Shown here in pieces: positions 23,604-35,767 of a stretch of 64,000 nucleotides of DNA. The DNA is from Paramoeba atlantica (lineage: Eukaryota > Discosea), in contig CDRNVI010000151.1 of assembly GCA_977017575.1 (NCBI GenBank), positions 1-64,000 on the forward strand, written 5' to 3'. Below the pieces are notes generated by a model. The model did no database searches and was not told where the DNA came from. It saw nothing but the letters and a program-made list of their open reading frames with translations. The position numbers and the translations under genes are program-made. Positions within the stretch are counted from its first letter, which is position 1. Every line of letters starts with the position of its first letter.

Positions 23604-25695
23604 ACTTGACCAAATAAAAAAGGACTTTCAACCAAAAAAAGTGAATAACCTCCTGACTCCACACCAAACACACAGTCACTCCAACACACAGAGAACAATG
23701 GACTCAAGAATGGTCTTCAAATCCAGAATTATATTTCAAACAAAAAAAAGAAAAAAATGGAAATGAAGAGGTTGCTGAAATTGAATCAGAGGGAGGTTTA
23801 TGGTGGAATAATCTTTTGTATTATCAACTCCACAAATATCTTCCTTCTAAGAATGGTACATGTTTTAAACAAAAACTTTTGAGTGAAATCTCAAAGGCAA
23901 ACAATAGCAAAAAGCTAATAAAAAAATTCCACACTCAGTTGCATTTTGCTGCTCATTCATAAGATGGAAAGAAAACATTCAAAGAAATGTAAAAACCTCT
24001 TAGCTGAGACATATTATCTCTTGATTGGACATATTAAGTTGAGTCCTCTATGGAATAGTATGGAGATAGAGACAAGAACAGAGAACAAGAACAAAGAACA
24101 AAGAAAGAACAAGCTTGGTTCAATGTCTTTTATCAAATGCATTCCAAAAGCCAAAAAGAACAAAAGAAAGTTTACGCTCTTTCACCCACAAATGGGTCTA
24201 AAGAACAAAACCTCTTTCGTACAAAAAAGGGCAACAAATAATTTACAATTATTTACAATTGGAAAACACACACAAAACAGTTCAGTGTTTTCACTCACCA
24301 ACAAAACAACAAAGTCAACAAAACCAACTATGACAACCCAACATATTACCTCTTGGCTGGGACATATTACCTCAACACAGGTTGCCTTTTCCAGTTTCTT
24401 CCATTTTGAGGATATCTTTTTGATTTTCTAAAAAGGTGTTTCAGTTTGAAAAGAAAGGAAAAGAGAGAAAGGGAGAAAGAGGGGAGAAATTGAAAAAAAA
24501 GAAACCTCAAAAGCAGAAACTTCACAACCCCCAAGAGAGTCATAAAATAACAATTCATTCAACTAAAAACAAAAAAAAAAAAAAACCAACCAGGAAAAAA
24601 AAAAAGAAGAAAACCAAGAAGGAAACATGAATGTGAACAGAAAAAGCAAAAAAAAAATGAGGCTCTGTCACATAAAAATATTATGATTTTTTTTTTGCTG
24701 TCTTTCTTTCAAAAGAAAAAAATGAAAAGACTTGGTACCTTACTTTGGTGAGGAGCACGTTTTTTTTTGTTTTTTCTGTTCAGTTTTGTTCTTTTGGTTT
24801 TTGTTTTGTTTTTGTTTGTTTGTTCTTTTGTTTGATTGTTTTTTTTTTGGTTTCTCTTTTGTTTTGTTTTTGTTTGTGTGTTTGCTTTTGTTTGTGTGTT
24901 TGCTTTTGTTTGTTTGTTCTTTTTAATTTTTTTTTTTGCTTTCTCTTTTGTTTTGTTTTTGTTTGTGTGTTTTTCTTTTGTTTGTGTGTGTTTGCTTTTG
25001 TGTTTTTTTGTTTTATTTTTTGTTTTGTTTTTTGTTTTTGCTTTGTGTTTGAAAGGATGATTGCCAGACAGTGAATTTGAGGATTGATTGAGATGTTTTT
25101 GGGGTTGGTGCACACTTTTCAGGCAACCACTGTCTCTTTTTCTTCAAGTGCAGATGCAAACTATTGTTCTGTTAATTGTTTATTCTCTAATGAACCATAG
25201 AATCCAACTTTCTCCTCTTTGTTCTCTTCTAAACAAGATTCTATCACCTTTTCCCATTTGTTCTGCAAAAGAAAATGATGGTTATGAAGATCTCTCAAGT
25301 GACATTCATCAATTTAAAATTTTGAATTTTCTTCATCTTTATTTTTGTTTTTTTAGTCAAAATAAAAAATTTATTTTTTTTGAAATTATTTGAATTTTTT
25401 TTTAAAATAAAAAAACTCTGGGTTTTCACCCTCAGCAAAAATTCTGGGCCTAGAGTTTTACAAAAAAAAAAAAAATCACATTGATTCCTGCCTTTTAGAA
25501 ACCCTCAATAGAAGATAAAGCTTTCACTTTAGTTTTTCCCTGATTTGATTTTTGAATTTATTTCTCAGTTTTATCTTTGCACCATTTTTCTGTTTGTTAC
25601 TCTTTTGTGTGACTTTGATGATGTAACACCTATGACTCTTGTTTTGTAAATAAATTACAATTTAATTTCCATTTTCAATTTGTGTTTATCAGTTC
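23604..25695. other. Spacer with GT/CA-rich low-complexity sequence
   Basis: No supported gene. The region includes a long TTTTGTTTG-rich tract (about 24760-25060), with a mirror-like composition on the other strand, and scattered A runs. Confidence 0.5.
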
Positions 25696-26640
25696 TCAGG
25701 GTACATGGGTGAATTTTATCTCATTAAAGCACATTGTTAACTTATAGATTTCACAAAGTAATTCATTTAAAGTATACTTTTTAATAGCATGGGTTTTGGG
25801 TGCAGCCTTAATAAGAATCATACAATCCTCAACAACTTCAATCTTATTTGTCATTGATCTGGCACATTGCATTCCTTTCAAGCAGCTTGTAAACTCACCA
25901 ATATTGTTGGACCCAAGAGGAATGGTTTTGAAACCATCATTTTTTTCATTTTCTTTACTGAAAACTGTAAAACCTGCACCCCCCAGATGAGGGTTTGTAT
26001 GTCCTGAACCATTATAAAACACTTGAAAACCTTTAAATTTAAAACTTTCCTTCTCTTTAGTTCTTTTTTTGGTTTGAGCCCTTGGAGGCTGAGGGAGGAT
26101 TTTGTTCTTTCTTAGGATTTTTTTAAAAATTTCAGTAGCATACTGGGGTGATTTTGATCCTTCTACACACACTGTGAGCCACAAACTCAACAGAGCAACA
26201 CTCACCACAGAGGTTTCTTGCCTGGTAAGAAACTTTGAGACAAGCCCACATACATTCTTAGTTTCTTGCCAGCTGGGTACATTCAACAAAATACATTTCC
26301 TTCCTATTGCTTGAAGAAGATCCTCAGCTACAGAACATTCCTCCAGTAGATAAATTCACAACTCCTTTTCTTGGTGGCAGAGCCAATGACTTGAGTCTTA
26401 GTTTGTGAAATGGGCTAACTTGTCTCTTGTAGGCAGCCCTCTTATTATGAATTTAAACAAATTCCTCTTGAGTTGAGGTCTAATTGCATGTGCCAAGTTG
26501 TACACCACACACTCAGCTCTTCCTTCCCCCACATACAGATCCTTGATTTCAATAAGGATCATACAAGACATATTGGAATATGCAATTCAAGTGGCCTGGC
26601 CAAAAACAACTTTGGCTAATTAGAAAACACAGAGGAAACA
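25696..26640 (-). mobile_element. Decayed non-LTR retrotransposon 3' part: zinc-binding region and RNase H
   Basis: On the minus strand, the segment at about 26640-26290 resembles the zf-RVT region that follows the RT of plant- and fungus-type LINEs (FIIRGLPTRDKLAHF, then SSHWLCHQEKEL and EECSVAEDLLQAIG). The uninterrupted 197-residue stretch at 26289-25696 is RNase H-like: FYNGSGHTNPHLGGAGFTVF, LGSNNIGEF and VVEDCMILIK correspond to the strand-1 catalytic region (Asp is Asn here), the NN.xE motif and the D-S-containing strand. One TAA and two TGA codons interrupt the upstream part; both TGAs sit in Trp-compatible places. Sequence further upstream to about 26930 may also belong but is not diagnostic. 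Confidence 0.7.
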
Positions 26641-27050
26641 ACAAAACAACATCAAATCAAGAAGCATCTTCAAGAGCCAAAACACTCTCACAACCTAACA
26701 TTTTCTGAATTTCTCAGTTGTTTTCCTTTGCAATTCTATTGGAATTTTTTTGTTATGAGACTTGTTTAGTGTCCCCCTACTTTGGAGATCAAACACCAAA
26801 AAGCAGTCTCTTTGATTGAGTTTGGGGTTAAAGTTATCTTTGAGATGTTTCCTCCAAATTGAGGTAGTGGATGTTAATAATTTTTGTTCAGTAGTTTTTG
26901 TGAGGAGTTTTGTGCAAAAAAAGCACACCTTAGGGGTTATAAATACCTTACTACTTATGGACCAAATATCCTATTGCTGTCAGGGAAATGAAAAAAAGAG
27001 GATATAATAATAAAAATTTAAAAGTAAAAAAAATTAAATAGTTTAAAATA
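26641..27050. other. Spacer between the LINE relic and the ankyrin gene
   Basis: About 400 bp separates the transposon relic from the ankyrin gene stop. A minus-strand open stretch at 26695-26928 could be additional LINE remnant; nothing else is recognisable. Confidence 0.45.
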
Positions 27051-30000
27051 TTATTTTAAAAGAAGAATTGCAAGATCAATATTTGATTTTTCTTTTTCCA
27101 ATAAAATTTGAATAATTTGTTCATATCCTTTTTGAGCAGCAACAGAAAGAGGGGTTTCTCCATCCTTTCATTCACAAAAAGAAAATAAGAAAATATTATT
27201 CAAAAAAAGAAATAAAAAAATAAACCAATCTTGAAAGATTAGCATTTGCTCCTCCTTTTTCCAATAAAATTTTCACAATTTGTTCATATCCATTTTCAGC
27301 AGCAGTAAAAAGAGGAGTTGTTCCATTCTTTTAATAAAAAAAAATAGAAAATTGAATAAATAAAATAAAAATAAAATAATAATAATCACCAAATAACCTT
27401 CTCTGCAAGATCAACATTTGCTCCTTTTTCTAATAAAAGGTGAACAATTTGTTCATGTCCAATGTCAGTAGCAATAGAAAGAGGAGTTATTCCATCCTTA
27501 AAATAAGAGAAAAGGAGAAAAATGAAATTGAGGAAAAAAAATATATCAAAAAGAAAAAAACAAATCAACACTTTTAAAATTTAAAAACAAGAAAAAGAAC
27601 CTGATCTGGAAGATCAACATTTGCTCCATTTTTCAATAAAATTTGAACAACTTGTTCATGTCCTTCTTGAGCAGCAATAAAAAGAGGAGTTACTCCATCC
27701 TTTACATGAATAAAAAAAAATAGAAAAATGAGAAAGTGAAAAAGAAAAAGAAAAAGAAAAAGAATCAAATCAACAGAAAAACCTGATCTGGAAGATCAAC
27801 ATTTGCTCCTTTTTCCAATAAAAGGTGAACAATTTGTTTATATCCCTCTTGAGCAGCAATAAAAAGAGGAGTTACTCCATCCTTTACATGAATAAAAAAA
27901 AATAGAAAAATGAAAAAGTGAAAAAGAAAAAGAAAAAGAAAAGAAAAAAAATCAAATTAACAGAAGAACCTGATCTGCAAGATCAACACTTGGTTTTCCT
28001 TTTTCCAATAAAAGTTGAACAATTTGTTTATATCCTTTTTGAGCAGCAATAAAAAGAGGAGTTACTCCATCCTTGAAATTAAAATAATGAAAAAGGTATT
28101 TTTCAAAAAAGTTGTATCAAATAAATTTCAGATATTTTGAATGTTTAAACTCTTTCAGATTCAAAAATATTTTTCAAAAAAGAAAAAATAAAAATAAAAA
28201 AGAACCTCTCTTTGAGAATTAACATTTGGGTTTCCTTTTTCCAATAAAAGTTGAACAATTTGTTCATGCCCTTTTTCAGCAGCAATATAAAGAGGAGTTG
28301 TTCCATCCTTTACATTAAAAAAAAATAGAAAATGAAAAAAAAAAAAAAGAAAATCAACAAAAAAAAAATAAAGAAACCTCTTTTGCAAGGTTAACTTGTA
28401 TTCTCCCTTTTTCCAACAAAAGTTGAACAATTTGTTCATGTCCTCTTTCAGCAGCAATATAAAGAGGAGTCCTTCCCTCCTTTAAAAAAAAAAAAAATAG
28501 AAAAGTAAGAACATGAAAAATAGAAAAAGAAATCAATTAAAATATCATAAAAAGAACCTTCTCAGCAAGATCAACATTTGCTCCTTTTTCCAATAAAAGT
28601 TGAACAATTTGTTCATGTCCTTTTTCAGCAGCAATATAAAGAGGAGTTGTTCCATCCTTTTGATATAAAAAAAAGAAAAATGAGAAAGGAACTTTTTTTG
28701 AAGTTATGTTAAATAAATTTTCAAATATTTTGAGTGTTTGGTTTTTCAATTAGAAAAACAAAAAACCTTCTTTCAAAAATAAGAAAAAAAGAAATAGAAA
28801 AATAGGAAAAGAACCTTTCTTTGAGAATTAACATTTGCTTTTCCTTTTTCTAATAAAAGTTGAACAATTTGATGATGTCCTCTAAAAGCAGCAGTATCAA
28901 GTGGGGTTTGTCCATATCCCTTGGGAATAAAAAATAAAAAGAAGAATGGAAAATAAATAAATAGTTTTTTTTGTTTTAGAAAAAAAAGTTCAATCCAGTT
29001 TTCATCACAAAAGTGAAAAAGATAAAAAAAATCAAAGCTTTCAACAAATTCAAAATAAAAATAAGAGAGAACCTGATCAGCAAGATTAGCATTTGCTCCT
29101 CCCTTTTCCAATAAAATTTGAACAATTTGTTCATATCCTTTTTGAGCAGCAAAAAAGAGTGGAGTTGCTCCATCCTTTAAAAAAAAAAATATCATGACAA
29201 AAATATCATAACAAAATATGTCAAAATAATTTAATAATTCAACCTTTCTTTGAGAATTGGCATTTGCTCCTCTATTCAATAACATTTCAACAATTTGTGG
29301 ATTTCCACCAAGAGAAGCAACACCAAGTGGAGTTTGTCCAAATTTCTGAAAGAAAAAGAGGGAAAGAATGAAAAAGAATTTTTTTTTGTTTTGAGTTCTA
29401 TCTATTTTAAAATTACAAAATAAAGTAAAAAGAAAAAGAACTGATTCCGCAAGATGAACATTTGCTCCTCCATTCAATAAAAGTTGAACAATTTGTTCAT
29501 GGCCATTTTTAATAGCAACATAAAGGGGAGTGAATGCAAACTTTGGAGAAAAAAATTACAACCAAATGAGAAAAAGAAAGTGAGAAAAAAATATCAATTA
29601 CAACAAAGAAATATCAAATAATATTTCATCACAAGGAACAATACTCTCTTTTCAAATGTTAAGAAAAAAGAAAACCTTTCTTTGAAAATTCACATTTGGG
29701 TTTCCTTTTTCCAATAAAATTTGAACAATTTGTTCATGTCCTTCTTGAGCAGCAAAAAAAAGAGGAGTTCTTCCATCCTTTGCACAAGAAAACATAGAAA
29801 AATGAGAAACTGAAAAAAAAAAAAAAAAGAAAAAAAGAAGAAAAAGAAACAATCAACAAAATAACCTGAGTTGCAAGATCAATATTTGGATTTCCTTTTT
29901 CCAATAAAATTTGAACAATTTGTTCATGTCCATTGTGAGCAGCAATCAAAAGAGGAGTGACACCACCCTTTGGTCATAAAAAAATAGAAAATGAAAAAAT

Positions 30001-32706
30001 AAAAAAGTCTTTGAGTGTTTTTAATATGTTCATCCACAAAAAAAAACTCTTTAATAAAAAAAAAGAGGAAAAAACCAAATTTTGAGAATCAATATTTGCT
30101 CCACCTTTTTCCAATAAAAGTTGAACAATTTGTCCAGATCCTTTTTTGACAGCAACATGAAGAGGGGTTTCTCCACCCTTTTTCAAATCAAAAAGAGGAA
30201 ACGAGAAAATGAGAAAATGGAATGAAAGGAAAAACTAAACCAATCCAACAAGTCAAAAATGAACTAAAAAGAACCTCTCCTGGAAGATCAACATTTGGTT
30301 TTCCTTTTTCCAATAAAATTTGAACAATTTGTTCATGTCCTTTTTCAGCAGCAAAATAAAGAGGAGTTCTTCCATCCTTTACATTAAAAAAAATAGAAAA
30401 AATGAGAAAAGAAAAAAAAAAAAAAGTCAACAAAGCAAAAAAAAAAAAAAAGAAACCTCTTTTGCAAGGTCAACATGTATTCCTCCTTTTTCCAACAAAA
30501 GTTGAACAATTTGTTCATGTCCATTTTGAGCAGCAAAACAAAGAGGAGTACTTCCATACTTTCATTTCAAAAAATTAAAAAGGAGAAAAAGAATAAAGAA
30601 AAATAAAAAAAAATTCTTTGATTCTGATTTTGGGGAAAAAATTTTTCTTAAAAAATAAAATCTTCGATGAAAAAAAAATGGAAAAATAAAAAAATAAAAA
30701 TAAAAAATAAATAAATTTATTTCTTCAGGTTAAAAAAAAAAAAGAAAAGAAAAGAACTGTTGTTTGAGAATTGGCATCTGCTTTTCCTTTCACCAATAAA
30801 AGGTCAACAATTTGTTCATTTCCACCAACCACAGCGCGATGAAGTGGATTTTGCCCAAGCTTGAAAGAAAAAGAGAGAAAGAATGAAAAATAAATAACTG
30901 TTTTTTATTCAGTCCATTTTTCATTTTTCAAAATCAAAAATAAGAAGAACCTGATTTGCAAGATCAACATTTGCTCCTTTTTCCAATAAAAGTTGAACAA
31001 TTTGTTCATGTCCTTTTTCAGCAGCAATAAAAAGAGGAGTTCTTCCATTCTTTATTACATTAAAAAAAAAGAGAAAAATGAGAAATTGAAAAAAAAAAAA
31101 AGGAAAATCTCCTACTCACAAACCAAAGTAATTACTAAAAAGAACCTCTTCAGCAAGATCAACATTTGGTTTTCCTTTTTCCAATAAAATTTGAACAATT
31201 TGTTCACATCCTTTTTGAGCGGCAATATAAAGAGGAGTTTCTCCATCCTTTACATTAAAAAAGAGAAAAACATTCAAAAAAAAATGAAAATGGTATTTTT
31301 TTTTACAAGTCATGACAAATAAATTTCAATTTTTTTGAATGTTTGATTGTTTTTCAAGTTACAAAATATTCTCTTTCATTTCAGTTTAAAACCAAAAACA
31401 GAAAAGAAAAGAGAGAAAAAGAAAGAGAAATCATTAACAAAATAACCTGATTTGCAAGATCGACATTTGGTTTTCCTTTTTCCAGTAAAAGTTGAACAAT
31501 TTGTTCATGTCCTTTTTCAGCAGCAAGATAAAGAGGAGTTACTCCATCCTTTACATTAAAAAAAAAATCCCTACTCCCAAAATGCTGCCAACTCAACAAA
31601 TCAAAAAAATCAAAATAACAAAAAAGAATACCAAAACGCTGCCAACTCTCAACAAATCAAAAAAACAAATTAAAAATAACCTTCTTTCGAAGATCAACAT
31701 TTGGTTTTCCTTTTTCCAATAAAATTTGAACAATTTGTTCATGTCCATTTTGAGTGGCAATGTAAAGAGGAGTTGCTCCATACTTTTGATTTTAAAAAAA
31801 TAGAAAAATGAGAAAGTGAAAAAGAACCAAAGTCAAAATAGCAAGAAAAATCCAAATCAAAAAAAGAACCAAAAAAAAAGGACCTGATCTGGAAGATCAA
31901 CATTTGGTTTTCCTTTTTCCAATAAAATGTGAACAATTTGTTTCTTGTTATTCTCTGCAGCAAAGTGAAGAGGGCTTTTTCCACAAAGCTAATAATTACA
32001 TTAAAATAAAAAGATGAGAATATTTATTTTGATCAAAATATTTTGTCCAACAACAAAGAACAGAAGGAAAGAGAAAGCAAAATAATGATATTCTGTGAGT
32101 TCAAAAGAACTCAAATTCAATTCAAGAAAAACCTCTTCAATAGAATTCGCCTTTGCTCCTTCTTGCAACAACAATTCGACATTTTCTTCATTTCCATTGA
32201 ATGCAGCAAGATGGAGAGGTGTTATTCCAAACTAAAATATTATTAAAAGTTTTGTTTTTTTGGGAAAAAAGAGTCAAAATTGTGATAACTTTGATTCAAA
32301 ATTGTTGAAAAAATAGTTTTGGTGCAAACAAATAATAATGATCAATAATTAATGATTCTGATTAAAAAGAAAAAACCTTGGGGAGATTGTGTTTTTCCAT
32401 CAATTCAAAAAGTATCTCAATTCTTTTGCAACAACTATGACTCAAAGCAGTTTGAAGTAATTCCTTTCAATATAAAAATGAGTTCAAAATATTATTTGAA
32501 AGTTGAGAAAAGAAGAAAGAAGAAAGTTCTTCCCCAACCTCAAATGACTTTTTTTCTAACTCCACTCTCACTTCTTCTTCTATCCTCTTCTTTTCTTCTT
32601 CTTCTTCTTCATTTCTCAATCTCATTTCAGGTTCCTTTTTTTGTTGTTGTGGTTGTGGTTGTAGTTGTTGTTGTGGTTGTTGTGGTTGTTGCAAATCTTG
32701 ATTCAT
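27051..32706 (-). CDS. Ankyrin-repeat protein, 27 exons, one repeat per exon
   Basis: The first exon (32706-32539) starts at ATG 32704-32706 with a Gln-rich then Glu-rich segment. A 29-residue exon (32463-32377) follows, then 25 exons each carrying one full ankyrin repeat with the consensus [21 protein letters not shown]. Exon boundaries include 32133-32231, 31884-31988, 31681-31782, 31447-31548, 31146-31247, 30951-31049, 30758-30859, 30457-30558, 30275-30376, 30076-30177, 29866-29967, 29676-29777, 29442-29540, 29244-29345, 29073-29174, 28815-28919, 28558-28656, 28378-28479, 28206-28307, 27970-28071, 27783-27881, 27601-27699, 27398-27496, 27226-27327 and the last, 27164-27051, ending in TAA. 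Internal exons are 99, 102 or 105 bp, all phase 0, with GT-AG introns, so any exon can be skipped or duplicated in frame. Ankyrin repeats mediate protein binding; no other domain, signal peptide or TM segment is seen, and the partner is unknown. Confidence 0.88.
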
Positions 32707-32996
32707 CTGAGACTTGTTGTTCAAAAAAAGAGGATGCTTAAGATTTCAAAAAGGACTGTCCCTTGAGACCCACCCACCCCAAAACAAGAAACTCTACCTT
32801 CTTCTCTTTCTCTTTCTTTCCAGTGTTCCCCTCTTTCACTTCTCTTCTCTTCTTCTCTCCTTCCTCTTTCTCTTTCTATCTTTAACAAGCTCCCCTCTTT
32901 CGCTTCACCTTTATTTATTTCGGTGTCCCTTCTTTTGGTGTCCCTTTACCTTTTGTTTTTCTGTTTTCTTTCTTTCTTTCTTTCTGGTTTGGAAGA
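32707..32996. promoter_or_regulatory. Divergent intergenic region, ankyrin gene / frizzled-like gene
   Basis: These 290 bp separate the two start codons and must hold both 5' ends. The sequence is rich in CT runs on the plus strand; no specific promoter element is recognised. Confidence 0.4.
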
Positions 32997-35166
32997 ATGG
33001 TTTCAATTTTTTGTTGGTTGTTCATTGGGAGAGGTGGTTCTCGTGGTGGATGTGCTCGTTTTTTGATTGGGGGAAGTCATCAAAGTGGTTTGTTAGTTGG
33101 TTATTTGTTTTTTGTTTTGTTTTTGTTTTCGGTTTTTTGTGGGTCCGTTTCTTGTGATGATAGTTTTTGTGTTGAATATTCTCTTCAAAATGAATGTACA
33201 TCTGTTTTGGGAACTGTATCAATTGAACAAGACGAACAAGAAGACTTTTTCAATGAGAATGTTTCACTAACTATTTCTGATGTTCGAATGAGACCTGAGA
33301 AATGTCGAAAACCATTTTTATTGTATTATTGTCAGCTGATGTTTGGAGGATTTGTTTGTCAATCTTCTTCGAGAGAAGAACAACTATGTTTCGAGCAAGA
33401 GACTTGTCGTCAAGTTGCAGAAGCTTGTAGTGATGAATTTTCACTTGATTGTCTTCCTTTTTCTTTCCCAACATCAACGCCAACAACATCAACATCACAA
33501 ATCTCATTACAAATTGGTTGTCGAAAAGAAGTTGAAGAACAAATCGAACAAGCGAAAGAAAACATAATTCATGTGGAAACTTGTTTAGGTGGTTCAAAAG
33601 AACAAATTGAATGTTGTAATGATCCATTTATTTTTGATGATAATGATGAATGTGTCATCGAATGTCCTCAATATTTGATTGGAAAATCACTTGAAAAATG
33701 GATTCAACTCACTGATTTTGTTTTGAATTGGCTATTGTTGATTCTTTTGATTGCAGCCATTCCCCCTCTCTATTTTATGGCGAATATAAGGTTTTTTTTC
33801 TTTCTTTTTGAAAATCAAGAAGAAAAAAAATGAGTTAAATAATCGAGTTGTTATTGAAAGAAAATATTCAAACATGAAAAATGACAATGAAGAATAACAA
33901 AATAGTTATCCAAACAATGTTCTTCTTTTTGCATATGGGACATACTTCCTTGCTGGAATGGTTTATATGAGTGCAATTTTTGATGGTTTCTTTTTCTTAA
34001 GAGTTATTGATGATTATTTGTTGTTGAGAAAAAAATATTATTTTTTAATACAAAATATTGAAACATTTTTCACAGGAGGAGTCCCCAAATTCATTTGTGA
34101 TGGAGAGAAAAATTATTGGGATGGATTGAATCATTTTGCACATTTACCTCGGAATTTTGTTCTCTATTCTATTTGGATCTTTTTCACAAGCTTGTCTTAT
34201 AGTCATTGGACTCTTTTTGCTTTTAACTTGTTTTGCCATTCAATCAGGTTTGTCCTACTCTCTTGTCTCTTCTCTTTTTGTCTCTTTAACTCAAGAGATT
34301 TGCTCTTAGACCTTTCACATCATCCTTTGACAAATTTATTGATCAACCTACACACCCGTTAATTATCATTTTAATGGAAGGACTTTGTTTTGGGTTTTCT
34401 GGAGGGCTAGGTTTTCCTCTTTTGATTTGAGCCATTTTCTCAATTCTTTTTTTTTCATTTCTTTTATTCTCATTTCTTTTAATTCACCAAAACATTTTTT
34501 TTGGAAATAATTCATTCTCATTTATTAAAATAGGTTTAACTTGTCTCATTTATGGGCTTCAAAACAAATCCAAAATAAGCCTTTTTCCTGCTCCAATCTT
34601 TGCATTTCCAACCACTTCAAATCCTTTTTTGTCAAAAATTGTGTTGACACTTTTCTTGGCTCTTTTCTCGTGTGTTGCTGCCTTCTTTATGCTTCTTTCG
34701 ATTATTTTTTTCGTGAAACGAGGAAGACATATTTTTTATTTTCAATGGTTTGGATTTATTCAAAGAAAGTAAGTCAAATTTACATTTAGAATTTAATTTA
34801 ACAACTCCTCTCCCCCAAAAAAACAGGAGATCCATCTTTGTTGGGTGTTTTTGGTGTGTTTGGACAGCGTGGACTTTGTTCATATATTACCTTGGAACCC
34901 ATCAAACCTCTCCAACCAAAACAAAAGTATTCGAATATCCAAATTGTGTAGCATCTCACCCACGAACCAATTCCCCTCCATGTCAAAGACAACACCTCCA
35001 TTATACTTGGTTTTCCTTAACCAGCATTTTCTCAGTTTCCTTCTTTTTCATGCTTCTTTTCATCACTTTTTGGACGAATTCTTCGGTGGTTCGTTGGTGG
35101 AAAGAGTTATTCTCGGCAAGAAGAATTTTGAGATCGCCAAACCAAAAGTATGAAGTTGTTAATTGA
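32997..35166 (+). CDS. Frizzled-like seven-transmembrane receptor
   Basis: Six exons: 32997-33790, 33906-33985, 34076-34247, 34298-34410, 34534-34768 and 34827-35166. An N-terminal hydrophobic segment (about residues 30-48) is a signal peptide or anchor. A Cys-rich extracellular domain of about 190 residues follows, with frizzled-like spacing in CRKPFLLYYCQLMF and CFEQETCRQVAEAC. Joined exons then give seven hydrophobic helices, beginning WLLLILLIAAIPPLYFM, VLLFAYGTYFLAGMVYM and FVLYSIWIFFTSLS, and ending FSLTSIFSVSFFFMLLFITF. A Cys-rich domain followed by seven helices is the layout of frizzled/smoothened-like receptors in animals and dictyostelids. I see no KTxxxW tail motif, so canonical Wnt coupling is not implied. 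The TGA at 35164-35166 is taken as the stop because all Trp codons upstream are TGG. Frame and splice sites are consistent, but similarity was judged by eye. Confidence 0.7.
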
Positions 35167-35767
35167 GCAAGAGAAGCATTTTTCATTTGATTGACCAGTT
35201 TGCGACCGGGTTGGAGAAATCTTGAGCTCTCGTTTTATCGCTGGGGCAGAAAAAATCCTTCTGTGACTTGCCGGAGTCAAAACTTGATTGGTTATGGTTA
35301 TGGATCATTTACTTTGAATTGATCTCTTGGTTTTGAACAGAACAAGAGATTGGATGAGCCATTGAAGTTATGAGCGTGCGTATCATCAAATTTCTCTCAA
35401 AATGAAATTTTCCAGAGACTGATGTTGGAAAGTAGAAAGAGATTTCAAAACTCCTTTCCTTTTACTGAAAGACAAAAAAAAAAACGTGTTCAACACTGTT
35501 TAGTAGTGAACACTAAAAAAAAACCAAAGGAGAGAGAGAAATGAAACCCTCTTGCCAGAATTCCTTTTCGTGTCTTTTTCCAAAGGTGGATGTGTCTATA
35601 TTTGGGAGTTAGCGACTCGGCAACCGGCGTTTTTTTTTTTTGCGAAGAACCTTTTTCGTGTCACTGGATTTCGTCACAACTTTCACTATTTACTTTTTCC
35701 AAACATCCTTTCTTAAGTCAAAAAAAAGACCCGAGTTCCGAGTAATTTTGAAATCTTGAGAGCGAAA

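Noticed and set aside
24709..25115. Thr/Lys/Asn-rich minus-strand open frame
   Set aside because: It is the translation of a TTTGTTTG-type simple repeat.
33906..33985. Alternative acceptor near 33850 for the receptor's second exon
   Set aside because: It brings an in-frame TAA; the acceptor at 33904-33905 gives a continuous second helix.
34298..34445. In-frame TGA near 34427 as a Trp codon of the receptor
   Set aside because: A GT-AG intron (34411-34533) removes it and gives a better fourth helix, so it is not evidence for reassignment.
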